A stretch of 64,000 bases of DNA from Bacteroidales bacterium UBA1392 (GCA_002305275.1 DBQO01000020.1:1-64000); one strand, 5' to 3'; counted from the first letter of the stretch, positions 1-8,977 are shown. Translations and numbers: made by a program. Notes: generated by a model from the letters alone, not told the origin.

Positions 1-219
1 GCTCACGATATCTATGCTCTCATGGATTATAAAGGGCTATCCCTTAAAGATGCTGTTCACGAGGTCATCTGGAATAAAATAGACAAGATGGAGGGATCCG
101 GCGGAGGTGTAATTTGCATCGACCGCTTCGGCAATATTGTAATGGATTTCAATACACATATAATGTACCGTGCCTGGGCAAAAGCCTCAGGCGAATCCGG
201 TGCAGCAGTTAATCGCTAA
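1..219 (+). CDS. Isoaspartyl peptidase/L-asparaginase, C-terminal fragment
   Basis: The frame is open from base 1, so only the last 72 residues of a longer protein are visible. They match the end of the beta subunit of the N-terminal-nucleophile isoaspartyl peptidase/asparaginase family: a glycine-rich GGGVICID strand, then GNIVMDFNTHIMYRAWA, the usual closing strands and helix. These enzymes self-cleave and hydrolyse isoaspartyl dipeptides or asparagine; the catalytic threonine lies upstream of the window and cannot be checked. The next gene starts 26 bases downstream. Family assignment rests on the C-terminal pattern only. Confidence 0.75.
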   Translation, partial: AHDIYALMDYKGLSLKDAVHEVIWNKIDKMEGSGGGVICIDRFGNIVMDFNTHIMYRAWAKASGESGAAVNR

Positions 220-245
220 CACTAACCAACCAAAATATAACTAAA

Positions 246-734
246 ATGAAAAAATTAATCAATTTCGCAATTGTGCTCCTGGCCCTCGTTTCACTGTCAG
301 GATGCGGTTCACAAAAAGCTGTTCCCGTAGACATCAACGGCAACTGGCAAATTACTGAATTAACCGGCCTCGAAGAGGGTGTTACCCTCGAGGGAACTTC
401 CTTCCAGTTTGATGCGGAAGGAGGAGTTTTTACTGCCTTTCTCGGATGCAATACCATTTCCGGAAAGTACGTGTTTGAAGATCCTTCAATCACTTTTTCC
501 GACATTGCCCGTACGGAGATGCAGTGTGAAAACATGAACTCTGAAGAACTCTTCTGCTTCCTTATTGAGCAGGTTACCAACGCTTCAGTAACAGAGGAAG
601 GCTTTCTCCAGCTGAAGTCTGCTGAAGAGGAAGTTCTCATCACCCTTACGAAAGTTGAGGAAGTAGAGATTGTGATAGAGGAGCCGAGTGAGGAAGTAGT
701 TGAGGAGCAAACTGAGACCCCTGCTGAGAATTAA
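246..734 (+). CDS. META-domain lipoprotein (HslJ-like)
   Basis: A 162-residue protein with a lipoprotein signal peptide: a Lys-rich start, a hydrophobic core and the lipobox LSGC at about residue 20, so it should be anchored in the envelope. Residues about 32-135 form one META domain, recognisable from NGNWQITELTG, the central FLGCNTISGKY turn and the late LKSAEEEVLITL strand. META domains occur in HslJ and in heat- or stress-linked envelope proteins; their biochemical role is not settled. The last 25 residues are a very acidic, Glu/Val-rich tail that looks unstructured. A hairpin at 824-853 lies downstream. Confidence 0.8.
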   Translation: MKKLINFAIVLLALVSLSGCGSQKAVPVDINGNWQITELTGLEEGVTLEGTSFQFDAEGGVFTAFLGCNTISGKYVFEDPSITFSDIARTEMQCENMNSEELFCFLIEQVTNASVTEEGFLQLKSAEEEVLITLTKVEEVEIVIEEPSEEVVEEQTETPAEN

Positions 735-823
735 TAGATGATAGTGATGCGTCCCTGTGGTTTACCATAAACTTCGGGGATCACTCCTCCGATTATTTCC
801 GTAATATATCTCTCAAGGATTTG

Positions 824-862
824 AAGGTCTATGACACCAGTGTCGTAGACCTTTATTCTTTT
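824..862 (+). terminator. Hairpin with U-rich tail between META gene and rsmI-like gene
   Basis: Arms 824-837 and 840-853 are complementary over 14 positions with one G-T mismatch and almost no loop, and a T-rich stretch (852-862) follows. It is placed to end the META lipoprotein transcript about 90 bases after its stop. It also argues against the longer reading of the next gene, which would begin at a TTG at 821 inside this structure. Confidence 0.6.
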
Positions 863-888
863 ATTACTCCAAATTCCTCTCTTTTTGC

Positions 889-896
889 TACCTTTG
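889..896 (+). promoter_or_regulatory. Bacteroidota -7 box (TAccTTTG)
   Basis: An exact TAnnTTTG match ends six bases before the ATG at 902, implying a leaderless or nearly leaderless transcript for the rsmI-folB-mtaB unit. No clear TTG -33 element is seen. Confidence 0.5.
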
Positions 897-901
897 TCGA
901 G

Positions 902-1603
902 ATGAAATCAAGACTCCATCTCATACCCGTTCCTCTTGGCGGAGATGATCCACAGGAGGTGCTGCCTGCTCCGATTTTTGAAGTTTTAGGCTCATTAAAA
1001 CTTTTCTTTGTAGAAGAACTTCGTACTGCACGCAGATTTCTCTCAAAGGCGGGTTTAAAGGGAGAAATAGACAATCTGACCCTCTATGAGCTCAACGAGC
1101 ATACTACTCGCGAGCAAATTGAGGGCTATCTTAAGCTCTTGAAGCAGCAAGAAGCGGGTCTCCTCTCGGAAGCGGGACTTCCCGCAGTGGCCGATCCCGG
1201 CACGCTGCTGGTCAAATTGGCACATCAAAATGAGATAGAAGTAGTTCCCTATGTCGGTCCCTCGTCGCTTATGATGGCCTTGATGTCTTCCGGAATGAAT
1301 GGCCAATGCTTCGCTTTTGTCGGCTATCTTCCGGTCAAGAGCAAGGAACGTAAGGCCAGGATTGAGCAGATTGAAAAAATATCGCGTCAGATGCAGCAGA
1401 CACAGATTGTCATTGAAACTCCCTATCGCAACGATGCTTTGATGGAAGATCTGCTCGCGTGCTGTAAAGATAGTACCACTATCTGCGTCGCAGCCGACCT
1501 GACCCTGCCTCAGCAGTACATCCGTACACGTACCGTAGCGGATTGGAAAAATTCTCCGATAACTATCGGGAAACGCCCCTGTGTATTTGTAATTCAGGCA
1601 TAA
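902..1603 (+). CDS. RsmI-like SAM-dependent tetrapyrrole-methylase-fold methyltransferase
   Basis: A 233-residue protein of the SAM-dependent tetrapyrrole methylase fold, closest in layout to the short RsmI-like paralogue of Bacteroidota. It opens with RLHLIPVPLG, has the core motif LSEAGLPAVADPG (about residues 96-108) that lines the SAM pocket, then VVPYVGPSSLMMALMSSGMNG and the late GKRPCVFVI strand. RsmI proper 2'-O-methylates C1402 of 16S rRNA; whether this shorter relative has the same target is not shown by sequence. The ATG at 902 was chosen over an in-frame TTG at 821 because a terminator and a -7 box lie between them. folB follows after 8 bases. Confidence 0.75.
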   Translation: MKSRLHLIPVPLGGDDPQEVLPAPIFEVLGSLKLFFVEELRTARRFLSKAGLKGEIDNLTLYELNEHTTREQIEGYLKLLKQQEAGLLSEAGLPAVADPGTLLVKLAHQNEIEVVPYVGPSSLMMALMSSGMNGQCFAFVGYLPVKSKERKARIEQIEKISRQMQQTQIVIETPYRNDALMEDLLACCKDSTTICVAADLTLPQQYIRTRTVADWKNSPITIGKRPCVFVIQA

Positions 1604-1611
1604 ATAGAATT

Positions 1612-1965
1612 ATGGAAGCAAAATTGAAACTTGAAAATATGGAGTTTTATGCCTACCACGGCTGTTTAGAGCACGAGCGTAAGGTGGGCAACCGCTTTAG
1701 AGTGGACTTTGAGTGCACCTATCGGGCAATGGCCGCCGCTCTCTCGGACAATCTGAATGATGCGCCGGACTATTCCCAAATATACGCCTTTATCGAACGC
1801 GAGATGGCGCTCCCATCCAATTTACTTGAAAATGTAGCTTATCGCATCCTGAATGTTGTGCGCAACGAGTTTCCTGCAATCACAAGCGCAAGCGTCACCG
1901 TAGCCAAATACAATCCTCCGGTAGGAGGCCAGGTCTATACATCTTCCATTACCCTGAGTTTCTGA
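1612..1965 (+). CDS. folB: Dihydroneopterin aldolase
   Basis: A 117-residue protein with the FolB signature: LENMEFYAYHGCLEHERKVG near the N-terminus, DYSQIYAFIE in the middle, LLENVAYRI carrying the conserved Glu, and a closing VTVAKYNPPVGG strand. FolB converts 7,8-dihydroneopterin to 6-hydroxymethyl-dihydropterin and glycolaldehyde in folate synthesis. The length fits the family (about 120 residues). An upstream in-frame GTG would overlap the preceding gene and adds residues the family lacks, so the ATG at 1612 is preferred. It sits 8 bases after the RsmI-like gene and 5 before mtaB; folC lies about 31 kb away in the same window. Confidence 0.9.
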   Translation: MEAKLKLENMEFYAYHGCLEHERKVGNRFRVDFECTYRAMAAALSDNLNDAPDYSQIYAFIEREMALPSNLLENVAYRILNVVRNEFPAITSASVTVAKYNPPVGGQVYTSSITLSF

Positions 1966-1970
1966 TACTG

Positions 1971-3299
1971 ATGGAGAGCTCCCCCGGATATACGGTCGCA
2001 TTTGCAACCCTCGGATGCAAACTCAACTTTGCCGAGAGCTCCGCTATTGCGAGCTCTTTTAAAGAGGCCGGATACCGTCAGGTTAGCGCCAATAGCCCTG
2101 CTGATATCTATGTGGTCAATACCTGTTCGGTAACCGAACACTCGGATAAAAAGTGCCGTAATCTCATTCGCAAACTTCATAAACTCTCTCCTGCTGCTCT
2201 GATCGGGGTTACAGGTTGTTATGCACAGTTGAAGCCTAAGGAGGTGCTGCAAATTGAGGGAGTTGCAGTGATCTTCGGAAATGCCCACAAAGAAGAGGTT
2301 TTTGAAACACTTCACCGTATGCTACAAGAGCGCAAACCGGATAGAGATCGGAAGCCGGAAGAGGAGCGGGAAAACTATAAAAAACTCTCCTTAATTTCCC
2401 CGATAGAGGGAATAAAATCCATTTTTCCTGCATACTCATCGGGGGAGAGGACCCGCTCTTTTCTAAAGGTACAGGATGGTTGTGATTATCACTGCTCCTA
2501 TTGTACAGTGCCTCTTGCGAGGGGTGGAAGTCGCAATATACCAATTTCCACCCTGGTCTCACAAGCAGAATCGATAGCCTCATCCGGCATAGTGGAGATT
2601 GTTTTGACCGGGGTAAATACAGGTGATTTCGGGAAAAGCACAGGAGAATCTTTTCTGGAATTGCTAAAGCAACTCAATAGAGTCGGGGGCATCACCAGAT
2701 ATAGGATTTCCTCCATCGAACCTAATCTCCTTACGGAAGAGATCGTGGAGTGGATAGCTTCCGGCACTAAATTCCTGCCGCATTTCCATATTCCCATCCA
2801 GTCGGGATGCGATGCCGTACTCAAAAGGATGCGTAGACGTTACACGACAGATCTTTTCGCCTCCCGCATAGAGATGATAAGGGATAAGATGGAATCACCT
2901 GAGCAGCGTTTCAGTAGAGTATTCTTCGGGATTGATGTGATTGTGGGTTTTCCGGGAGAGAGTGATGAAGAATTTGATCAAACCTATAGATTTTTGGAGA
3001 AAATCAGGCCGGCATTTCTGCATATATTTCCCTATTCGAGAAGGGCCGGGACTCCGGCTGCGGCTATGCCGGATCAGGTACCCGAAAATGTGAAAAGAGT
3101 ACGTGTAGCACGACTTAAAGAGCTTTCCGATAGGTTAAATGAGGAATTTTGTGCTGCAAATAAAGGTCGAACGCTGCCCGTGCTTTTTGAAAGCACCCGA
3201 AAGGGGGGTATGATGCTGGGGTATACCGACAATTATATAAAAGTAGAGCGTCCCTACGATCCGGCGCTTATCGGCAGGATTTCGCAGGTGACGCTCTAA
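1971..3299 (+). CDS. mtaB: tRNA t6A37 methylthiotransferase MtaB (radical SAM)
   Basis: A 442-residue radical-SAM methylthiotransferase. The N-terminal UPF0004 domain shows TLGCKLNFAES (residues about 13-23), NTCSVTEHSD and GCYAQ, supplying cluster-binding cysteines. The radical-SAM CxxxCxxC is CDYHCSYC (Cys171, 175, 178). A short TRAM-like C-terminus with the strand GMMLGYTDNYIKVE follows. CKLN rather than CQMN near the N-terminus, and the ARGGSRNIP segment after the radical-SAM motif, place it with MtaB (YqeV), which converts t6A37 to ms2t6A37 in ANN-decoding tRNAs, rather than MiaB or RimO. It probably belongs to the same transcript as folB. Confidence 0.88.
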   Translation: MESSPGYTVAFATLGCKLNFAESSAIASSFKEAGYRQVSANSPADIYVVNTCSVTEHSDKKCRNLIRKLHKLSPAALIGVTGCYAQLKPKEVLQIEGVAVIFGNAHKEEVFETLHRMLQERKPDRDRKPEEERENYKKLSLISPIEGIKSIFPAYSSGERTRSFLKVQDGCDYHCSYCTVPLARGGSRNIPISTLVSQAESIASSGIVEIVLTGVNTGDFGKSTGESFLELLKQLNRVGGITRYRISSIEPNLLTEEIVEWIASGTKFLPHFHIPIQSGCDAVLKRMRRRYTTDLFASRIEMIRDKMESPEQRFSRVFFGIDVIVGFPGESDEEFDQTYRFLEKIRPAFLHIFPYSRRAGTPAAAMPDQVPENVKRVRVARLKELSDRLNEEFCAANKGRTLPVLFESTRKGGMMLGYTDNYIKVERPYDPALIGRISQVTL

Positions 3300-3319
3300 A
3301 TCTCTACCTTTCGGTAAAC

Positions 3320-4987
3320 CTATTTCACAACCTTTATCTTTTCCCCGATCTCTTTGACTATAGCACGTTTGAAGCGCTCATTGTAGCCCTTTTGAATAGG
3401 TCCCGGGGGAATTGTTGCCGAGTGCCCGTTGGTGATGAAGGCCCCTGTTTCATCCTGGCGTTTGGTGTTTCCGTCTATATATTTTACGAGGAGGTATTTA
3501 TCCAATTCGTTCCATTTCTCAAATAGCGCATCGGCTTCATTTATAGAGAATGTCGTAAGATATTTTACCGCTCTGCGAGGGGATTTTTTATGCAGGAGAA
3601 GGGCCTGTTCATCCGCAGAGGCGATTTTTTCCACCATTTCCTTTTCGTGGGCACGGACATTGGCGACAACCTCAGCACCGATTTCGTCATAGCGCAAATA
3701 TGCAAACTGCGCAATACGGTTGGTAAGCCAAAACATGGAAGTAGGAGAATACTCTATCATGCTGCCGTTGCCGAGGGCATAGTGGTGAGAAATTGCTGTC
3801 GAAGAGGAGTATACGGGAGTCAGAGGTGAAGTGCCCGCATCATCTAAGGCAAACCAGAAGATTCCCCCTATCTCATCGGGGAACCGGTTACGAGCTTGTC
3901 CGACAAACCAAAATCCCGTCTGTTGAGTAGCAATTGCTCTTTCATTGATATACTCATCACCGTCGATTTCAAAACTCATAGGTCTCCAACGGTAGGGAAG
4001 TGTATTTCCTCCTGCTCCGATATCATTGCGCATATCGAAAGGCGTATCTTCAAAATGGTCCCTCATCATATCGGCAACCATGGTAACGGAGAGTTTATGT
4101 TTTGACTTGACAGAGAGAGGCAGCCTGTTTTTAGGATTATGCCCCGAAGCATGATCAATATATTTGGACATATCTTCAGCGCCATGTTTATTAAAAAAAC
4201 TCCAGACTCTCGCCTCGCATCCTCTCATGGCACCAAAATCGAGCGGACAATAGGTATCGGCGAAGCTGAATTCCTCATCCTTACCCTCAAATAGCCCCAG
4301 CTCCCTCGCATGTGAGATTACATCGGGTGAGAAGAGGCAATTTTCCGGATCATTAAGTGGAAATGTGGTAATACGTGAACAGTTGGCATGGGCTGAAATA
4401 TGGCCGTCAGGTATACGTACAGCCACCCAGACTGCTCCTTTACGGGTATTGACGCCATTTACTACTTCGGGCTTGCGTGCGATGATTTCCAATATCCAGG
4501 CCTCCTCAGGATCAGCAAAGGAGATGGACTCTCCTGATGAGGCATAACCATATTGGTCGGCAAGCGAGGTATAAAGCAGTATCGCCTCACGTGCAGTCCG
4601 TGCCCTTTGCAGGGTAATATACATAAGTGATCCGTAGTCCAGTATGCCGTTGGGGTCCCTTAGCTCTTCCAACCCTCCCCAGGTTGATTCGCCTATGATA
4701 AGCTGGTGCTCATTCATGTTGCCGATGACGTTATAAGTCTTTTCTGCCTGAGGTATGGTACCGAGGTAGCGATCCTTGCCCCATTCATATACGGGGAGTA
4801 GTGTGCCTGCCTTGTATTTTGCTGCCGGATAGTGGACCAGCGTTCCATATCTGGTGTGACTGTCAGCCGCGTATGTGACCATTACGGATCCGTCGGTAGA
4901 GGCGCCTTTTGTAATGATAAGGTTGGTGCAAGTAAAACCTTTGATTGCTAATAGCAGAAGAGCTATTGTAAGTAGTGTACGTTTCAT
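3320..4987 (-). CDS. C69-family dipeptidase, secreted
   Basis: A 555-residue peptidase of family C69 (dipeptidase A/U34 type). A hydrophobic signal segment ends directly at Cys20 (FTC-TNLII), the position where this N-terminal-nucleophile family exposes its catalytic cysteine after processing. Other family marks are the early GASTDGSVMVTYAADSH strand, an internal NEHQLIIGESTWGG and IADQ-like YGYASSGESISFAD segments. These enzymes release dipeptides or amino acids from short peptides, here most likely in the periplasm. A second paralogue lies at 49.9 kb. The gene is convergent with mtaB, 20 bases away, with no obvious terminator between them. Confidence 0.87.
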   Translation of the reverse strand: MKRTLLTIALLLLAIKGFTCTNLIITKGASTDGSVMVTYAADSHTRYGTLVHYPAAKYKAGTLLPVYEWGKDRYLGTIPQAEKTYNVIGNMNEHQLIIGESTWGGLEELRDPNGILDYGSLMYITLQRARTAREAILLYTSLADQYGYASSGESISFADPEEAWILEIIARKPEVVNGVNTRKGAVWVAVRIPDGHISAHANCSRITTFPLNDPENCLFSPDVISHARELGLFEGKDEEFSFADTYCPLDFGAMRGCEARVWSFFNKHGAEDMSKYIDHASGHNPKNRLPLSVKSKHKLSVTMVADMMRDHFEDTPFDMRNDIGAGGNTLPYRWRPMSFEIDGDEYINERAIATQQTGFWFVGQARNRFPDEIGGIFWFALDDAGTSPLTPVYSSSTAISHHYALGNGSMIEYSPTSMFWLTNRIAQFAYLRYDEIGAEVVANVRAHEKEMVEKIASADEQALLLHKKSPRRAVKYLTTFSINEADALFEKWNELDKYLLVKYIDGNTKRQDETGAFITNGHSATIPPGPIQKGYNERFKRAIVKEIGEKIKVVK

Positions 4988-4996
4988 AATCTATTA

Positions 4997-5788
4997 TCAA
5001 AATTCAATTGTGAGCCCGTCGTATGCAGGTTCTATGCTGAATGGTTGTTCGTGGAGTTCTTGTTTTAATTGTGCATGTTTAGGTAACTGGTGGGAGAGAT
5101 GTGTGATAAAGGAGCGCTTTGCTCCAACTCTGCCGGCTACCTCCACAGCCTCGGGGAGTGAGTAATGGGAGATATGTGGCGTGCGTTTGACCGTATTGAT
5201 GACAAAGAGCGATGTGTCTCTGAGTTTGTCATACTCTACATCCGGGATGTAATTGGCATCGGTTATATATGAAAGGCTGCCGATGCGGAATCCCAAAATA
5301 GGAAGACTGTAGTGCATCACCCTTATCGGAGTTATTGTAACCTTCCTCCCGTTGGCCCCTATAATTGTGAAAGGATTTGAATCGATGATTTTTATGTTAA
5401 ATTCAGGTATTCCGGGGTACTTATGTAGGGCAAATACATAGGAATACTCCATACGGAGAGACTCCTCCACTCTCTCTTCGCAATAAATCGGGGTAGCGCA
5501 TTTCTCCAAATAGTTGAGGGCACGAACATCGTCAAGTCCTCCCGTGTGATCTTTGTGCTGGTGTGTAAGAATGATGGCATCCAGATGGGAAATATTTTCG
5601 CGAAGCATCTGTTGTCTGAAGTCAGGTCCTGCATCTATGAGAATGGAAACCCCTTCATATACCACTAGTGCTGAAGTCCTTAGTCTTTTATCCCGTACAT
5701 CGGATGAAGAACAAACCTCACATTGACACCCTATCATAGGTATACCTTGTGACGTGCCTGTTCCTAAAAATGTAATCGTATTGCCCAT
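4997..5788 (-). CDS. MBL-fold metallo-hydrolase (PhnP/RNase Z-like)
   Basis: A 263-residue metallo-beta-lactamase-fold hydrolase. It begins TITFLGTGTSQGIPMIGCQC, has the metal-binding HxHxDH as ILTHQHKDHTGG (about residues 74-85), a late His in RVMHYSLPILGFRIG and a final FITHLSH. The early CQCEVC cysteine pair is typical of the PhnP-like group, which hydrolyses cyclic phosphate esters and may bind a structural zinc there. The substrate is not evident. It is 9 bases upstream of the C69 dipeptidase gene in the same direction, and its own -7 box sits immediately before the ATG. Confidence 0.82.
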   Translation of the reverse strand: MGNTITFLGTGTSQGIPMIGCQCEVCSSSDVRDKRLRTSALVVYEGVSILIDAGPDFRQQMLRENISHLDAIILTHQHKDHTGGLDDVRALNYLEKCATPIYCEERVEESLRMEYSYVFALHKYPGIPEFNIKIIDSNPFTIIGANGRKVTITPIRVMHYSLPILGFRIGSLSYITDANYIPDVEYDKLRDTSLFVINTVKRTPHISHYSLPEAVEVAGRVGAKRSFITHLSHQLPKHAQLKQELHEQPFSIEPAYDGLTIEF

Positions 5789-5794
5789 AACTCA

Positions 5795-5802
5795 CAAAAG
5801 TA
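5795..5802 (-). promoter_or_regulatory. -7 box (TActTTTG) for the MBL hydrolase gene
   Basis: Exact TAnnTTTG on the minus strand, six bases before the ATG at 5788. It forms a divergent promoter pair with the box at 5816-5823. Confidence 0.55.
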
Positions 5803-5815
5803 GTTAAAAAAAGAT

Positions 5816-5823
5816 TATTTTTG
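5816..5823 (+). promoter_or_regulatory. -7 box (TAttTTTG) for the symporter gene
   Basis: Exact TAnnTTTG match 30 bases before the ATG at 5854. It overlaps the alternative TTG start at 5821, which is why the shorter reading frame is preferred for the symporter. Confidence 0.55.
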
Positions 5824-5853
5824 CGTAAGAAACAGACCAATATACCCTTTAAT

Positions 5854-7047
5854 ATGAGCAAAAAAAGATTCAAAATTGGACTTCTTCCCAAAGTGTTGAT
5901 TGCAATCGCTCTTGGAATACTCTTTTCACTATTCCTTCCGGAATGGGCAGTCAGGATTTTCATAACCATCAATTCCATCTTCAGCAATTTTCTTGGTCTG
6001 ATCATACCATTGCTCATTATAGGATTGATAGCTCCGGGTATTTTCGAGTTGGGTAAGGGTGCGGGGAAACTGCTGCTGATAACTGCCGCCATAGCCTACT
6101 TCTCTACGATATTTTCAGGTTTCTTCTCCTATTTCACCGCTAAGTGGAGTTATCCCCGCTTTCTGGGGGATTCGCTTACCTCACTTGGCAATATCGATAT
6201 GTCCGGCGGTTTACAGCCCTATTTTACAATAGAGATGGAGCCTATTATGAGTGTTACGGCTGCTCTGGTCATTGCTTTTGTCATAGGCCTCGGCCTAACC
6301 TCCGTAAAAGGTGAGACTATGCGCAATTTTATGTTGGATTTCAAGGAGATAATATATATAGTCATTAAAGGGGTTATAATCCCACTTCTGCCACTCTTTA
6401 TTTTTGGCATATTTCTCCAGATGGGAGCCGAAGGCAAAGTGAGTGCAATTATGGGAATGTTTATCAAAATCATCGTGATTATCTTCATAATGCACATAAT
6501 ATTACTCGTGATGCAATTCGTAGTAGCCGGAGCTATAGCGCGTAAAAATCCTTTCAAAGCACTTGCCACGATGCTACCGGCCTATATGACCGCCCTCGGC
6601 ACTCAATCCTCCGCTGCAACCATCCCGGTAACCCTCGCCCAGACCATCAAAAACGGGGTGCGTGAAGAGGTGGCTGGTTTCGTAATCCCCTTATGCGCTA
6701 CCATACACCTTGCAGGCAGTATTCTTAAAATTGTAGCTTGCGCTTACGCAATTTCCCTCAGTCTGGGAATGAATGTGGGACTTGACCTCTATGCAGGTTT
6801 TATATTAATGCTCGGAGTACTAATGGTAGCTGCTCCGGGTGTGCCGGGAGGTGCAATTATGGCCTCTATCGGTCTGATTGCTTCGATGCTCGGGTTCGAT
6901 CCCTCCATGCAGGGTCTTATGATCGCCCTCTACATAGCTATGGATAGCTTCGGTACTGCCGCCAATGTCACGGGTGACGGTGCCATCGCACTTGTCATCA
7001 ATACCATCAGAGCTAAATCTTCAAAAGAATCAGCAGTTGTCCAATGA
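5854..7047 (+). CDS. Dicarboxylate/amino acid:cation symporter (DAACS family)
   Basis: A 397-residue membrane protein with about eight hydrophobic helices and the re-entrant-loop motifs of the DAACS (SLC1-like) family: ALGTQSSAATIPVTL (the serine-rich hairpin), MVAAPGVPGGAIMAS and a final GTAANVTGDGAIALV helix. These carriers import glutamate, aspartate or C4-dicarboxylates with Na+ or H+. The exact substrate cannot be read from the motifs. The ATG at 5854 is preferred to a TTG at 5821 that lies inside the -7 box. Its stop overlaps the ATG of the next gene by four bases (ATGA), so the two are co-transcribed. Confidence 0.87.
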   Translation: MSKKRFKIGLLPKVLIAIALGILFSLFLPEWAVRIFITINSIFSNFLGLIIPLLIIGLIAPGIFELGKGAGKLLLITAAIAYFSTIFSGFFSYFTAKWSYPRFLGDSLTSLGNIDMSGGLQPYFTIEMEPIMSVTAALVIAFVIGLGLTSVKGETMRNFMLDFKEIIYIVIKGVIIPLLPLFIFGIFLQMGAEGKVSAIMGMFIKIIVIIFIMHIILLVMQFVVAGAIARKNPFKALATMLPAYMTALGTQSSAATIPVTLAQTIKNGVREEVAGFVIPLCATIHLAGSILKIVACAYAISLSLGMNVGLDLYAGFILMLGVLMVAAPGVPGGAIMASIGLIASMLGFDPSMQGLMIALYIAMDSFGTAANVTGDGAIALVINTIRAKSSKESAVVQ

Positions 7048-8642
7048 AGCGTCTATTATATTTTTTTCCTCTACTGGTCGTTGCACTCCTGTTCACTTCA
7101 GGTTGTAACCGTGCTCCCAAAGATGGCATTCATTCCATTACCGTCTGCACTACTACAGACCTGCACGGTGCCTATTTTGATTCTACCTATAACGAAGAGG
7201 CGCGACTCTCTTCGTTGGCCAATGTATCTGCCTACGTCAAACAACTTAGATCAAAGGGTATCAAGCCGGTACTGATAGATGTGGGAGACAATCTTCAGGG
7301 AGATAATGCAGCCTATTATTGCAACTATATTGATACGGTAAACGTGCATATTTTCGCAAGAGCTGCCGAATACATAGGCTACGATGCCATAGTAGTGGGC
7401 AATCACGATATTGAGGCGGGACATCAGGTCTATGACCGCTTCAGAGAGGGTAAAATCCCCTATCTTGCATCCAACGCAATTATTGAGGGAAGTGATGGGG
7501 AACCCTATTTCCAACCCTATACTATCGTTACTCGCAAAGGAGTCAGGATAGCCATCATCGGTATGACCAATGCCAATATTAAAAGTTGGCTCTCCGAAGA
7601 GCTCTGGGAGGGAATGGATTTCCTTAAAATATCCGATATTGCACAGGATTGGGTTGATGGCGTGCTTGACAAGGAAAGTCCGCATATCGTAATCCTTGCC
7701 TGCCATACGGGTAGTGGACACGGTCTTCCCGATATCGAAAATGAGGCGCGTTTTCTGGCTTCCAGTGTCAGGGGTGTGGATCTGGTGCTTGCCGGCCATG
7801 ACCATCGTGCCGTTTCGGAAATTATCGACAACCCTGCCGGTGAGGTGTTGTTGATCAATGCAGGCGATCGTGCAACCCTTCTTGGGGAAGCCACATTTGA
7901 ACTCGAAATTAAGGAGGGCAGTGTGATTTCAAAAAGAGTTGCTTCTTCGCGCCTGATCCCGATGGCAGATGTAGAGCCTGATTCCCGTTATTCTGCTCGT
8001 TTTAAAAAGGATTTCAAGGCGGTCTATGAATTTGCTAATCGCGAAATGGGTACAATCTCTGAAGAGATCTATTTTGCCGATGCACTGGTGGGGCCCTCCT
8101 CATACATAGATCTTGTACACAAAGTGCAGCTGGATGCATCCGGAGCCGATATCTCCATCGCCGCACCTCTTTCGAGCAGCGGCATGATTCCTGCCGGAGT
8201 CATCAGATATCAGGACCTGGTTTTACTTTATAGATTTGAAAATTCATTGTTTGTCGTTGAACTCACAGGTGCTCAAATCAGGGATTACCTGGAACTCTCA
8301 TATTACAACTGGGTCAATAATATCGGTCCCGTTTATAATTTCGATTCTGCCGAAGGCATCATCTACCGTGTGAAAAAGTCGGCACCGAGGGGCTCTATGG
8401 TGGAAATTATCTCAATGAGTGACGGATCACCATTCGATCCCTCAAGAAGCTACAAAGTGGCAATAAGTTCATACAGAGCCAGCGGAGGAGGTAATCTGCT
8501 AAGGGATGGAGCAGGTGTAAGCCCTGATGCTCTGTCGGTTGTCGCCAGATATGGCGATATTAGAACCCTAATCGGAGAGTATATTTCTAAAGTGGGTACT
8601 GTGGTGCCGGAAACTCCAACCAACTGGATTTTTGTAAAATAA
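7044..8642 (+). CDS. UshA-like 5'-nucleotidase/metallophosphoesterase lipoprotein
   Basis: A 532-residue envelope lipoprotein (lipobox FTSGC, Cys at about residue 21). The N-terminal calcineurin-like phosphoesterase domain carries TTDLHGAYF, DVGDNLQGD, VVGNHDIEAG, LACHTGSGHG and LVLAGHDHRA, which are the five metal-ligand motifs in order. The C-terminal 5'-nucleotidase domain (about residues 335-520) contains SSSGMIPAGVIRYQDL and the FENSLFVVELTG strand. The combination is that of UshA/CpdB-type enzymes that dephosphorylate nucleotides or 2',3'-cyclic nucleotides outside the cytoplasmic membrane. It is coupled by overlap to the symporter gene, suggesting scavenging of nutrients from the outside. 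Confidence 0.87.
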   Translation: MKRLLYFFPLLVVALLFTSGCNRAPKDGIHSITVCTTTDLHGAYFDSTYNEEARLSSLANVSAYVKQLRSKGIKPVLIDVGDNLQGDNAAYYCNYIDTVNVHIFARAAEYIGYDAIVVGNHDIEAGHQVYDRFREGKIPYLASNAIIEGSDGEPYFQPYTIVTRKGVRIAIIGMTNANIKSWLSEELWEGMDFLKISDIAQDWVDGVLDKESPHIVILACHTGSGHGLPDIENEARFLASSVRGVDLVLAGHDHRAVSEIIDNPAGEVLLINAGDRATLLGEATFELEIKEGSVISKRVASSRLIPMADVEPDSRYSARFKKDFKAVYEFANREMGTISEEIYFADALVGPSSYIDLVHKVQLDASGADISIAAPLSSSGMIPAGVIRYQDLVLLYRFENSLFVVELTGAQIRDYLELSYYNWVNNIGPVYNFDSAEGIIYRVKKSAPRGSMVEIISMSDGSPFDPSRSYKVAISSYRASGGGNLLRDGAGVSPDALSVVARYGDIRTLIGEYISKVGTVVPETPTNWIFVK

Positions 8643-8646
8643 ATCA

Positions 8647-8676
8647 TTGCGGATAGGGGATTTTTATTTATCTTTG
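8647..8676 (+). promoter_or_regulatory. Promoter TTG-N19-TAtcTTTG upstream of the zapA unit
   Basis: A TTG at 8647-8649 and a -7 box at 8669-8676 with 19 bases between them fit the Bacteroidota housekeeping consensus. The first ATG is 14 bases further on, at 8691. Confidence 0.65.
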
Positions 8677-8690
8677 TACATTGCGTTATT

Positions 8691-8972
8691 ATGGACGGAG
8701 AAGTGATCAATAGTTTGAAAGGAAAAATCGGGCAATTGATTGCAAGATGCGAAAAGCTCGAGAAGGAGAACGTACGCTTTTCAGAAAAGATCTCTGCTCT
8801 TGAAGCAACCAACGCAAAACAAATTGATATAATAAAACGATTAAAGGAACAGACAGAGAGACAACAATTGATAGAGGCATTTGGGAACATGCCGGACCGG
8901 ACGAAGGCGAAGAAGAGGGTTTCGGCCCTTATACGTGAGATAGACAGATGCATAAATCTGCTTAATGACTGA
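8691..8972 (+). CDS. Small coiled-coil protein encoded before zapA
   Basis: A 93-residue cytoplasmic protein with no signal peptide. Residues about 8-65 are a continuous heptad-patterned coiled coil (repeated Leu/Ile with Glu/Lys), followed by a short basic helix ending CINLLND. I do not recognise a named family. It has its own promoter and lies 5 bases before zapA in the same direction, so a role with the ZapA/FtsZ division apparatus is a reasonable guess from context, similar in idea to ZapB-like coiled coils. The function is not shown by sequence. Confidence 0.7.
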   Translation: MDGEVINSLKGKIGQLIARCEKLEKENVRFSEKISALEATNAKQIDIIKRLKEQTERQQLIEAFGNMPDRTKAKKRVSALIREIDRCINLLND

Positions 8973-8977
8973 AGAAT

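Noticed and set aside
733..905. Minus-strand reading of about 57 codons with a protein-like end
   Set aside because: It has no ATG, overlaps the META gene stop and the next gene's promoter, and includes the palindromic terminator, which makes both strands read similarly.
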